DNA from: Paraphoma chrysanthemicola | Taxonomy: Eukaryota > Ascomycota > Dothideomycetes > Pleosporales > Phaeosphaeriaceae | NCBI GenBank assembly: GCA_020744225.1 | Contig: JAGMWG010000004.1 | Coordinates: forward strand, 1,488,001-1,552,000 | DNA length: 64,000 nt | Reading direction: 5' to 3' | The notes under the pieces: generated by a model | Told to the model about the DNA's origin: nothing | The model's database searches: none | What the model saw: the letters and a program-made list of their open reading frames with translations, nothing else | Made by a program: the position numbers and the translations under genes | Shown here: piece after piece, positions 21,416-31,725 of the stretch | Numbering within the stretch: position 1 is the stretch's first letter | How the letters are laid out: every line of letters begins with the position of its first letter

Positions 21416-23444
21416 GGTTGGATGAGGAATAATTAACGACTGTGACGAGTTGATGTACACTGGATTTGCTGCACTGGACTATGAGAGGGAGGGTAATACG
21501 CTCTTTTGTACCCTTGTCCGAGCATAGCTAAGTCTGCTGTCCATCATTGTGGCTTGTCATCTGCGTGCCTTGACCGAGCCTCAGCGGAGCATGTGCTCGG
21601 CTCAGCGGCCTGGACGCTGATGCAAATAGGCATTGGAGCCTCCCACCTTGGTTGGCGAGGTCAATACGCAGCGGAGCTGAAGCATGTTGGTCGGCGAGCC
21701 GGGTGGTAAGCCTAGCATGAATATCCGCATCCTACGCCCCGTTAGAGTAAGAACATGTTTCCTGCATGACAGGCCATTTCATAGGGAACATTGACGATGG
21801 AGCTGTCGTGGAATACAATCCATGTCGTCAAGCCACTCGGGTCGGATTCTCTGGCGCGCCCGTGCACTGCGTTAGCGCCATGGACGCGCCATCCCAATTT
21901 TAGGGGCTTCACGTCACCACTTCCCTTCCCAACGCAAACACGATGCATGAACTTGACGCCTATCTGACCCGGCGAGTACCGCGCTGTCAGGCATGGTCAC
22001 CTTGCTCTGACCGGCTAAATGTACCGCCTTCCACCCAACTCTCTCTGGATATACCTGGTGCCGATATGGCCATCATCGAATTCTGTTTGAGTTCACACTT
22101 CGTATCAATCCTTCCTCCCGCACCGAATTCAATGATTAGGTCTGTTCAAAACTGAAGCAATCGTTGCCCAGTGCGTCATTGGGCGCTCCTCCTACTATCT
22201 GCTGCACCCTTCTCAAGTACGAAGAGTCCCGAATGGTCCCTACATCATGGGACTAAGTAAGCTTCGCCCAGCAGCACCAGAAAAGCAAGGCTCCTGGACC
22301 CCATACGGCTGACCGTAGCCAAGACTCCATATCAGATCGGATTCTTGTGTACAACGCTCTGGCGCAGGGGTTCGATGTGATCTCATGGAGTCAGCATAAG
22401 CAGCGAATCGTAAGCGCGCACATGGCCTGGGAACCACCCGTTAGCCCTACCGTTATACCCATGTCTCACTTTTATTGATTCTGTCGATCATAGCTAGCTG
22501 TTCTACCCACGACGCCATGTCGCGAGACGCGAAACGTGACCAGTAGATTTCCGGGTCTTCTCTTTCTTGGCCAGCTTTCGCGCTCCTACCTATTCGCTGA
22601 CACGCCTGCTCAGCCTCTCGACAGGTCCTGTGGGTCCTCTCATCGTATACAAAGCTGTGAGGTTGAATTATCGTGCACCACAATATGAGTCCACATCACA
22701 CCGGGTGGCGCTGTCACTCGCATGGCTCTTAGCATTGCTCATCCGAGTCACTATTCACACATGCGCTTCTTGATGTTCCTTGCATTGCGCGAGACCCAGT
22801 ATTCCACGCGAGCTGCTGATCGAACCCATCAGCTTGGTCCAAGGTTCGCACGAGCTCGCCCTGTCAGTAAGCATGTATAGGCCACTATCGAACCTGGTCA
22901 TGATCACTACACTTTTTCCCGGGGTCGGCACGTCCGGGATCTTCCTGTCGCCCTAGACCCTTGCTCATCCTGGCATGCAAGCCACATTCGGGTCTCAAAA
23001 TAGTCCGTGATCCTGCACGTGTGTGGACCGCCTTCCAGAATATCGCGATGCCCTCGATACGCAGGGCCACAATCCATGGCGCCTCAGACTCAGCAAAGAT
23101 GCCTGTAGCTCCGCGGCACAGGACTGGCTCCCCAGTCCACGCCCGGACGCAGTTTACGCCAAGCAGAGTTGGTGTAGCGTTGGAAAGGAGGATGGTTGGC
23201 ACGTACCTGAATATGTGCTTCTCGCTGCAGGCAGGAACAAGCGCCTGACTATCTTCATTTCATTCACCGCCAGCTCAGCCATCGCATTTCCAATATAAAA
23301 CGTTCCCCGACGCCTGGTCAGTCCCTGTCGTGCATTAATTGTATTCAGGGCTCACTCCTTACTCATTGGCTTGGGCGGGCTTCTTCAATATATACCTACC
23401 AGACTTTCGTTCCATTGTCGTTTCGGTAGATTGCATTATACATT
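21416..23444. other. Intergenic 2 kb before the laccase
   Basis: No supported gene. A minus-strand frame near 22453-22683 has somewhat coding-like composition but no ATG-led model or family. The last 200 bases hold two TATA-like elements (23294-23300 and about 23389-23396) that probably serve the laccase. Confidence 0.5.
23294..23300 (+). promoter_or_regulatory. TATA-like box of the laccase gene
   Basis: TATAAAA lies 145 bp upstream of the laccase ATG. A second TATATA run sits about 50 bp upstream of the ATG and is probably inside the 5' UTR. Assignment rests on position and consensus only. Confidence 0.4.
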
Positions 23445-25330
23445 ATGCTGCTTCACTCATTTATTTCCTTGCTAGCATTTGGCTCATCCGCCTTTGCGCT
23501 TCCACGAGCCGAACCGCCCACTCGTGTTCTTGTCAACCGACAGGCTAGCTCCGCATCGCCGGTACCTGACGGTGAATGCACTAACGGACCTCGTACGAGG
23601 AATTGCTGGAGTAATGGGTACAGCATTTCAACCGATTTCGACGCGAAAGCGCCACCGGACGGAGTTGAGGTCACGGTACGATAGGTCTTTGCTTGTTGAT
23701 CTTCAGTCACTGACAGTGAGACAGTATAACTTGGAGGTATCAAACACCACTCGCCCAAATCCTGATGGAAGCGGCGGGAATCGACCTGTTATGCTTATCA
23801 ACGGGCAATATCCGGGTCCAACTCTGCGCGCAAAATGGGGAGACACAATCATTGTCAATGTCAAGAACAACCTCCAGCACAATGGAACTGGTATCCACTG
23901 GCACGGACTCCGCCAACTGAACTCCTGTCAGCACGACGGCGTTCCTGGAATCACAGAATGCCCGATCGCACCAGGCAAAACAAGACAGTACAGATTCCGA
24001 GCAACGCAATTCGGCACCACATGGTATCACTCTCATTGGTCCGCACAATATGGTGATGGTGTACTTGGTGCTCTGATCATTGATGGACCGGCTACATCGC
24101 CCTACGACGAAGATCTTGGAGCTCTTCCACTCACAGATTGGTATTACACGCCAGCTTTTACTCTGAACGAAGTGGCACAGCACTCTTTAACGGGACCGCC
24201 CCTCCCTGACAACATTCTCGTAAACGGAACGCACGTCAATAGGAATGGTGGGGGAAGCTATGCCAAGATGAATGTAGTAAAGGTACGTTCAAGGTTTTTT
24301 GTTGTGCTGGACCTGGCTAATTTTGTTGTAGGGCAAGAAGTATCGTATTCGCATCATCAACACTTCCGTGGACAACTACTTCTCCGTATCCATGGACGGA
24401 CATCCCTTCACCGTCATTACCTCAGATTTCGTGCCTATAAAGCCATGGACTACAAACCAGCTTACGCTCGCCATCGGCCAGCGTTACGACGTCATAATCA
24501 GCACCAACCAAACCGTCGACAACTACTGGTTCCGCGTCATGCCCGGCACAGCATGCGGGCGCAACGACATTGTCGGCAAGGGCGTCACAATCGGGGCCAT
24601 CCTCCACTACGACGGCGCGTCCAACGGCAACCCGACTTCGTCCGGTGTGACCATGAGAACTACCTGCCAAGACGAATCGACTTCTAACCTTGTCCCTTTT
24701 GTACCGAACCAAGTCCCCAGCGACATTGTCGGCCGCGCCGGCAAAATGGATCTCAATCACTTCCAGGACCCCGCGCAGAGCAATTTGTTCCGCTGGCTTC
24801 TCGACGGCACACCGCATATTGTCAACTGGAACGATCCCAGTCTCGAGACCATCCTTACCGGATCGCAAGACTTCGGGCCGAACTCAAATGTCAAGAATGC
24901 GATGCAGACAAAGGACGCTTGGTACTTGTGGTGGGTGCAATCAACCGCGGTTATCAAACTTCCTCACCCGCTGCATCTCCACGGTCACGATTTCTACATC
25001 GTCGGCCAGGGAACTGGCACGTGGGATGGCTCAACTACTGGGTTGAACTTCAACAATCCGACACGTCGTGATACCGCTACTCTTCCAGCTGGTGGGTACC
25101 TACTGATGGCTTTCCCCGCGGACAACCCGGGTATGTGGATTATGCATTGCCATATCGCATGGCACGCTTCTCAAGGCTTGAGTATGCAATTCGGCGAGCG
25201 GTATAGTGATCTCCAGGGCGGGAGTCTCGGTGATACGGGTGTGTTGAAGCAGGGTTGTGACGAGTGGGATGGGTATTGGTATGATGGCAATCCCAACAAG
25301 CCGTACAATCAGACAGATTCTGGCATTTAG
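23445..25330 (+). CDS. Secreted laccase (multicopper oxidase)
   Basis: join(23445..23675, 23725..24282, 24332..25330), 595 aa, both introns 49 nt. Signal peptide about residues 1-19 (MLLHSFISLLAFGSSAFA), then a short propeptide with a possible processing site after VNR (residue 32). The four copper-binding loops are complete: HWHG at 135-138, WYHSHW at 177-182, HPLHLHGHDF near 475 and MHCHIAWH near 534, so all type 1, 2 and 3 ligands are visible. The C-terminus is DSGI, the conserved C-terminal plug of ascomycete laccases that enters the solvent channel of the trinuclear centre. It should oxidise phenols with reduction of O2 to water outside the cell. Several N-glycosylation sites (NTT, NGT, NQT) are present. 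A cell-wall melanin or lignin-related role cannot be told apart. Confidence 0.93.
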
Positions 25331-25864
25331 ATGAGTGCGGCTGCGTTTCCTTGAATCTGGGATTGGGGTTAGATGGCTGCATTGATTTTGGGCGCTAGGG
25401 ACACGGCATCTTCACTTGTCGCTTTTATTATGTGTACTACCCAATACAAATATCATTCTTTTTACTTTAGTCCATATTAGAAGCTGTGGCTCTGTTTATC
25501 AACCGTATACAGCGAAGTATATGAGGCACTTCAATTGACTGGAAGTATGCTGATGTATCATGCGTGCTAGCTCGAGAGGCTGATAGTGGTGCTTTGGATC
25601 GCAAAAGGGTATACAATAGGGTTGATCCGTAACAAACTTGTAGCCGACACCGCGACTGAACGAATTGTCTTACGCGTAAGTTGGAATATGAGTAACCCAG
25701 CTTAATAATAGTCGTCAAAATCATCCACCTCCATCATGTACCAACCATCGGAGTCCAATCTCCCTGTAACCCAAAGCAATCTTCCAAAGTGTACCTCATA
25801 GGCTAACTTTGAAGCAACCAGTGCCAACTTCAAGCCATCCTCCCCTATCTCATCAGCCAGCACC
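25331..25864. other. Intergenic between laccase and the small 148-aa gene
   Basis: Convergent 3' region of 534 bp. A minus-strand frame at 25702-25896 is open but overlaps the last exon of the 148-aa gene in another frame and begins with GTG; I treat it as 3' UTR. Nothing else is supported. Confidence 0.5.
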
Positions 25865-26530
25865 CTACCAAAACACATCATTCTCATAATCATCACCCTC
25901 TATGCCCGCAACTCCAGCTGGATTAAACGGATCTACGCTTATTAGTACACTCCCTCATAAGTACAAGACGAAACAATCTCACCACGCTTCCCCTCCTCCA
26001 CAAACTTCATCACCTCGACCCACAACAGCACCAACGCATCCACAATGTCATAGCAGCTCGAAGTGCTCATAATCTCGTCTTCCAGCACGACATCATACCC
26101 TTCACCGGCTAGCGACTCCGGGTCGGCGATAGCGGTTGTGGTGAAGGCTTCGTCGGACTCGTCGAGGCGGATGGAGAAGCGTTTGATGACGTAGGTGCTT
26201 GAGTCGTTTGGGTAGGCGGCTGGAAGGTGGTCTGGGACATGTATTAGTTTGATAGATAGGACAGCAAAGTGAGTTTGGAAGGGGTGGGGTTTACTGATTA
26301 TGGTTTCCTTGAGTTTGTTGAAGCCCACGCGTTGGTCCTGGAGGAGGCCGTCAGTGAAGACTGATTCGAGTCGAATAGAGAGCAAGTCATGAAATGCATA
26401 TAGATTCAATCTATGGAAAAGAGTGTGTCCTCTATATACATGTGTGAGAGGTCTGTGCACTGGCGCGGGACCTAGTCCTATTTGGGGACAAGTGATGAGG
26501 GTTCTTAGTAACTAACAATTCGCCGAACAT
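25865..26530 (-). CDS. Unknown small protein, 148 aa, four exons
   Basis: Modelled as complement(join(25865..25932, 25983..26231, 26295..26410, 26517..26530)). The ATG at 26530 has a good fungal context (cacaATG). Exon 1 is only 14 nt; the introns are 106, 63 and 50 nt, the last with an ACTAAT branch sequence. The joined protein begins MFGELLNLYAFHDLLSIRLE, has KRFSIRLDESDEAF in the middle, an acidic stretch with DEIMSTSSCYDIVDALVLLWVE, and ends DDYENDVFW. All phases fit and the splices remove three stops or frame breaks, which supports it as a real gene. I do not recognise the family; no signal peptide or membrane helix. The 14-nt first exon is the least certain part. Confidence 0.62.
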
Positions 26531-27447
26531 TGTGTTTGAGATGGATTTGGGTGCTGCGTGGAAGGTATGTCAGTGCTGCTGCACAGATAGGACAAATTTG
26601 TAGCGGGGGTTGGGCTTTTTATGTGTTCTCGAGTTCATGTTGAAGTTGTCTTCACGTCGGATTAAGCGCTGTCAAAAGTGCTGTAAAGTCGCGGTCAAGG
26701 CGACTTTGAGCTATCAAGGTTCTGGATAGCTATTGTATGGGTCCTTCGTCTCATCAAAGACGGGAGTTCGGAAGTGTTATTATGTAACTGGTGGTGAAGG
26801 CGGTTCTTGCCTGGCGCAAGTCGGCTAGTCTGGATATGGTAGAAAGTGAAAGATTTGACACTCCTCCCTATGCCGGTCTTTCTTTCCGGGAAACAGTTTG
26901 CAATGTATCCTCGCACCATCTACTTCAAGTATTTGAGCAGCCTTCGTGCAAACGCAACAATAGAGACCCCTCAGACCGAGAGAGGGAGAAAGATGGCACG
27001 TATGGAAAGGCTTCAAATTGGCGGGGCAAACGATATAAGAGCGCGGTGAACCGGCGATTGCGCGGTACGATGTATATCCGTCGCGGAAAGTAGCATTTGG
27101 AGAGAGTTGGTCCTAGAAAGGTAGGTGTTTGCAGTAAGGCATTAGCTTCAAGTCGTCTAATCCTATCATACGTGCGTGCATCCAGTTTTGAGACCGGATC
27201 TTTGTATTCGCCATGCCTCGTGGTTTAAATGTCAGATCAGAACATGTGCACATCCCATTCGCTGTGCTAGTGCTGACTGTGGTTGGAGTTCGCCCGGAGT
27301 GTGAATGTGGCTTAGAGCGTGATGCATAGCCACAGCAACTTCACAGCGATACATGTACGCCTCTGCCTTCTGTCAACTTCCCCAATCCTACACTCGCAAT
27401 CTTCTTTCGCATTTCCCATCAGACATATCTTCCCTCCCCACACCGCA
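26531..27447. other. Divergent promoter region, no gene seen
   Basis: Lies between two divergent small genes. Short frames such as 26695-26919 lack family signal. No repeat or RNA gene noticed. Confidence 0.5.
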
Positions 27448-27741
27448 ATGGAAACCATCAACCCCATCCTCCACGAGAAACACCAACGCGACCTCATCCT
27501 CGAACACGCCCAGGCCCTCTATGGCGCCGAGTACCAATACCAAAGCTTCACCTGGAGCGTTATTATCAGCAAGACGAGCGACGCGCAGTACAGAGCACAT
27601 GTGATTTATTACGAGCGCACGGGATCGTATAGGAAGTGGGCTACACTCAAGAGTGGTGCCAAGGCGCAAGATGTGAAGAGTGCGATGGCGACGCTGTTGG
27701 ATGAACTGAGGGAGGATATTGGGAGGAAGTTCTTTCAGTAG
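27448..27741 (+). CDS. Unknown small protein, 97 aa
   Basis: Single exon from the ATG at 27448 (METINPILHEKHQRD) to TAG. The frame is open further upstream but that part is low-complexity. The protein is charged and helical, with LILEHAQALYGAEYQY, a short beta-like centre FTWSVIISKTSDAQYRAHVIYYERT and a helical end ATLLDELREDIGRKFF. No signal peptide, no cysteine. Codon use is like that of the neighbouring genes. I do not recognise a family. It points toward Rpp40, whose stop lies about 200 bp away on the other strand. Confidence 0.6.
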   Translation: METINPILHEKHQRDLILEHAQALYGAEYQYQSFTWSVIISKTSDAQYRAHVIYYERTGSYRKWATLKSGAKAQDVKSAMATLLDELREDIGRKFFQ

Positions 27742-27937
27742 GACCACAACAGCGATGTGGCTGTAACGTGCTGACGGAGGTGTAGGGATTGAGTTGGCTT
27801 TGACTGTGCGCGGCCGTAGCGTGTGTGATGGCGTAGAGTAATTGAACGTCGATCCCGGCGTTCTGAGGAGTTCCTGGCGAAGTATATTTGGGGATGGATG
27901 TTCGATGTTGATGGCTGCGCCGAGGTGTATTCGTTGT

Positions 27938-29227
27938 TCAGCTCTCGCTTTCCCAGGTTAATGTGTCCCTGCTCTCGAATTGCATCACAGTCCATGCATT
28001 CTTCCCTCCAAAGCCTTGCGCACTTATCATGAACCACGGCTGATCTTCCTGTGCATCCATATCCACATCCTGTGTTCCCTCGATCTTGTTCTTTGCCTTC
28101 AATCCATCTTTCTTAACCGCGAGAAACAGGTCCCGAATGAAAGCGGGCGGTATGAAGCCTCTCCACCTCACGCAGGCCAATGTGCGAGTTGCGAGTCCAG
28201 ATCCAAAGTCGGGAACTTCGTAGCGCGAGAGATGTGGGTTAATGCTATCGTTGGCCCTCACGCGAGGCGAGTCGAGACTCAGCAGGTGCAGATATTCCAG
28301 CAGACTGAGCGACTCATCCGGATCGTACAACTCGGTCCAATCAGCTACCACTAGCTTGGGCACCAGTACGTCCTCCAGCATGGTCACAGCTGGCTCAATC
28401 TTGTGTATCCACGGCGCGTGTTTGGTCAGCAGTTCTTTGCCGTCCGTAAGTGACTCTGCGCTTGATGGGTTGAAGTTGTAGAACAGCCACGTCAGGCTCC
28501 GATCCAGCACATTCTTACACGCCCACACGAGTCGCGAGAATGCGCCCTTGCCGTGCTTCATGCTCGGCAGCTTTAGGTCGTACGTGACGATCCATCGCTG
28601 TTTTTTGTGCTTCTTCCCGCCGTCTTCGATGGGCGTTCCCTGCAGTCCGCACCGCTCGTATGTCGGACGGTCGAGTTCCATGCGGAGAATACCATTGTAT
28701 AAGTCGAATCGGTTGTCTACAAGTGGTCGTCCTTCACTGAGCATCATGATGTTGCCTTGCTTGATGTAGCTGTCCAGGAAGTCGGACTCGAGGATCTCCC
28801 CAAGTTTCATGTGGACGCGCGCATATTGGCTGGTGATGGTGTCTATCTTCTGCTGTACGAGCTCGTAGATTTCGGCTGGGAGGATGAGGTCGACCGTGTG
28901 GCTGAAGTGTTGCTTGTTGGTGGTTGTGAAGGGCTGCTTCTTGGTCGAGACATTTTGCGGATCGATGTACGAGGGGAGGATGCTATGCGTGAAGTAGACT
29001 TTCGTGTCGGGAGCAGAGTCGGTGCGGTGTATGTCGAGCATGGCCGGTGGAGTGGAAGGGCACGTCAAAGAAGAACGCGAGGCGCGTGGAGTTTGCGCAA
29101 TCTTTGAAGCTAGGCCAGGGCTTGCGGCGCGGGTCGCAAAGTGGGGCAGAAATATCCCGTCGCGTCTGTAGCCCTGTGGCGCATAGCTTGCCTCTGACAT
29201 GTGAACGTTAGGCTTGGAAACGAACAT
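27938..29227 (-). CDS. Ribonuclease P/MRP subunit Rpp40-like
   Basis: A single 429-aa frame from the ATG at 29227; a second ATG at 29041 (MLDIHRTD, 367 aa) fits the usual start of the family better, as the first 62 residues are basic and low-complexity. Diagnostic stretches are KVYFTHSILPSYIDP, then TYDLKLPSMKHGKGAFSRLVWACKNVL, LTWLFYNFNPSS, LEDVLVPKL, LLEYLHLLSLDSPRV and INPHLSRYEVPD, then the C-terminal RWRGFIPPAFIRDLFL. These match the Rpp40 family of RNase P, whose human member forms part of the protein shell that processes tRNA 5' ends. Its counterpart in yeast is uncertain, so the fungal role is inferred. It lies downstream of SIR2 on the same strand, about 250 bp apart. Confidence 0.82.
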   Translation of the reverse strand: MFVSKPNVHMSEASYAPQGYRRDGIFLPHFATRAASPGLASKIAQTPRASRSSLTCPSTPPAMLDIHRTDSAPDTKVYFTHSILPSYIDPQNVSTKKQPFTTTNKQHFSHTVDLILPAEIYELVQQKIDTITSQYARVHMKLGEILESDFLDSYIKQGNIMMLSEGRPLVDNRFDLYNGILRMELDRPTYERCGLQGTPIEDGGKKHKKQRWIVTYDLKLPSMKHGKGAFSRLVWACKNVLDRSLTWLFYNFNPSSAESLTDGKELLTKHAPWIHKIEPAVTMLEDVLVPKLVVADWTELYDPDESLSLLEYLHLLSLDSPRVRANDSINPHLSRYEVPDFGSGLATRTLACVRWRGFIPPAFIRDLFLAVKKDGLKAKNKIEGTQDVDMDAQEDQPWFMISAQGFGGKNAWTVMQFESRDTLTWESES

Positions 29228-29482
29228 GACGTTTGTGCGTTCTCAAAACAAGGCTCGGATTTGATGGGCGGAAAGCACGACGATACTTCAAAATAAGATT
29301 TATATGTGCATCCGATGCTTGATGTGCACATCCAGCATCCTCCAACGTTTGACAACCAGACCAAAACGCCCCGTAATCCCCTCATCGCAGTGACCTAAAT
29401 GCTCCAGTACCGATATGAACACCTCTTACAATGCCTGCAGAAACGCCTCTATTGTATACGTCCGTGCGCCGCCCTGTGATGC

Positions 29483-31119
29483 TCATGATTGCGCGCTCTT
29501 GACAACGCTGTCGAATGCTTCATGCTTGATCTCGCTTCTAATGGGTTGCGATGCCGGACCCCGAGCCTTGACGCTATAAACATGCTCGACTTCGTCCACG
29601 GCCTCGACAACGTTCTCGTGGCCTTCGGGTATCATCTTGTGCTTCAGTGTCCAACCTGCGCGGCGCGCAAGCTCGGCAACGATGACGTCGCAGTCGCCGA
29701 GGAGGTTGATGTCGAAATTGATGTGGTGAATCGGCTGTAAGGGTTAGCTATGTGCATGTAGAGCTCGAGTGGCGTGACTTACGTCTCGTGAAATGTAGAT
29801 TTGCGGGACATCGCGGGGTAGAAAGTTGGGAATCTCCGAAACTGGTGCGACCTTCATGCTCGTGCCCATGACGATGACGAGATCCACCTTGTCCTTGTCG
29901 ACATCCTTGAGGCGATCGAAGAAGTCGTTGGGCAATGCCTCGCCAAAGAAGGTGATGTCTGGCTTCATGATGCCCGGCTGTGGGATGTCGTACGCGCCGT
30001 CTGACTCGGAGTCCTCGTCGCTCGATCGCTTCTTCCTGGCGCCGTTGCCGTTCGACGTCCGCTTGCGCTTCAGCCCAGGCTTCTGTGCGGCAATCTGCTC
30101 GACACACCGCTTGCATTCGGCCGGCTTCTGCGCACGCACAGAGTCGAAGATGTCCTCGCCTGGCACGTTGTACTTGCACTTCCGGCACGTGGCCGTCGCC
30201 CACGAGCCGTGGCACTGGATCAGCTTCTCCTTCTTTATGCCCGCATTCGCCTCGACATTGTCGATGTTCTGCGTGTAGTTTGTGAGCAGCTTGTCCTTGT
30301 CCTGCAGCAGCCGGATGAACTCGTGCGTGGGCGTCCACTTCTCGAGGTCGGGGATGATGTCGCCGGCGAGGGCGTAAAAGGTCCGCGGGTCCTCGTCAAA
30401 GTTGTGGATGTCGAAGACCTGCTCGGGCTCGTCGTAGCCCATCTGCAGCAGGCGCGAGTAGAAGCCCGTGTTCTTGGAGCGGAAGTCGGGTATGCCGAGG
30501 CTCGTAGATATGCCTGCGCCCGTGATGACCATGATGCTCTTGCGCTCCTGCAGCAGCTTCGCGGCGTCGTCAATGGTCTTGTACTGCGCCAGCCGCGGCC
30601 GCTTATTGAGCTCACGATTAATGGCCAGCCCCAGCAGCTGGTAGAAGCTGTCGTCGGAGGCGTCCTCGAGGAACTTGGGGATCTTGATGCCGAACGCAGT
30701 GCACAGCTTGCGGGCCGTCATGCGCTCGCTCGTGATGTTCTCGAGCACGAATTGGCTGGCGCCGACCTCGTGCAGCCGCTTTCGCAGCGCGCGCGCCTCG
30801 TCGGCGGTGCATATCTCTCCGCCTTCCACAACTAGTCAGTCACGGGGGCGAGGGTGAGGGAGAGGGCGAGGGCGCATTGCACGCCAGACGAACCGTGGGT
30901 GGAGTATTCGAATGCCTCTACTTCATCCAAGATCTCCTCGTACAGCGACGCCGTGTCCCAAGCGCCGCCATCATCGTCGTCGTCCTTCTCCGGGGCGCTC
31001 TCGTCGTGGGGTTTGGCCTCCAGCGCGGCATCCGCGACCGGCTCCACTTTGGACCCAATGGCGGGCCGTGGGGCGGCGTCTTGCACCGCGACGGGCCCTG
31101 GGTACGCCTGTGTTGCCAT
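29483..31119 (-). CDS. SIR2: Sir2-family NAD-dependent deacetylase (Hst1/Sir2 type)
   Basis: complement(join(29483..29734, 29783..30831, 30894..31119)), 508 aa. The start MATQAYPG is at 31119. The N-terminal 75 residues are acidic (EKDDDDDGG) and lead into STHVVEGGEICTADEARALR, typical of the Hst1/Sir2 class. The catalytic core shows GAGISTSLGIPDFRS (about 180-194), TQNID (262-266), catalytic His in HGSW (283), a zinc site with C291, C294, C315 and C318, then KPDITFFGEALP and GTSMKVAPV. Between the zinc site and KPDITFF is an inserted lysine/arginine-rich, then acidic stretch (KRKRTS, RKKRSS, DEDSESD) that looks like a nuclear localisation signal. The first intron has a GTTCGT donor and holds a G-rich repeat on the plus strand. 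The protein should deacetylate histones or other nuclear proteins. Confidence 0.9.
30844..30872 (+). other. G-quadruplex-forming motif inside SIR2 intron 1
   Basis: Five runs of three or more G separated by 3-nt loops (GGG-CGA-GGG-TGA-GGG-AGA-GGG-CGA-GGG). It fits the standard G4 pattern with short loops. On the SIR2 sense strand it reads as a pyrimidine-rich CCCTCN repeat upstream of the acceptor, so it doubles as a polypyrimidine tract. It overlaps no coding exon. Confidence 0.7.
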
Positions 31120-31725
31120 GGGTGGGTTGGCCGTACGCACTTGCAGGAGACAGAGTGAAGTGTCAAAGTGACAAATGGTTTCAGTATAATAACCGTATAC
31201 ATTGTTTCCCAAAAGAGCCTAGCGTCAGCATCGGAGCTAGGCGCACGATATCCTCGACGAACAGACCACCTACTGCGAATCCGAGCAACCTGGACATTCC
31301 CCACTGCGGCCACCCCACCCAATGGCTGCATCGTCCTGCCGAGAGAATACACCGGGACGCGTCGAATTTGCTTCAGACTTGATGGCATTGGCTGCTGGGC
31401 GCGGCTGCATGCATCGAATGTTCGTCCGGGACATGTCGGTCGACGACCGCCGCGGAGAGTTGTCGTCGCCAGACTTCGCCAATCTTTCAATGCGACAGGT
31501 GCAGGATCGAGAAGAAAACGAATCAACGCTGCATCCGAGACGCAGCTACCCGTAGCAGAGCAAATCACAGTCAAGTCGCCGTCTTTTCGGCATCCCGGTT
31601 GTGTGTGGGCGGTGTGCCGCCGTGGTTTGCCCTGTCGTCGTGTCGTCCTTCGCGGCGTATAAGATATCAAGTATAGCCAGGCTGCTTGTGCAGTCTCTTT
31701 GTTCTGTCCCTCGTCTGTCTTTTCC
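31120..31725. other. Divergent promoter of SIR2 and the F-box gene
   Basis: 606 bp with no gene of its own. Open frames here are interrupted or lack motifs. The two genes are transcribed away from each other, so regulatory sequences for both should lie here. Confidence 0.5.

Noticed and set aside
22453..22683. Minus-strand frame with coding-like composition between the secreted protein and the laccase
   Set aside because: No ATG start, no family, no flanking exon with matching phase. Kept only as a possibility.
23676..23706. Shorter laccase intron 1 ending at the first CAG, keeping SLTVRQ before YNLEV
   Set aside because: It would be only 31 nt; the 49-nt intron ending at 23724 has a CTGAC branch point at a normal distance and matches the size of intron 2.
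25702..25896. 64-codon minus-strand frame near the 148-aa gene
   Set aside because: Starts with GTG and overlaps the last exon of the 148-aa gene in another frame; the spliced frame ending DDYENDVFW fits phase better.
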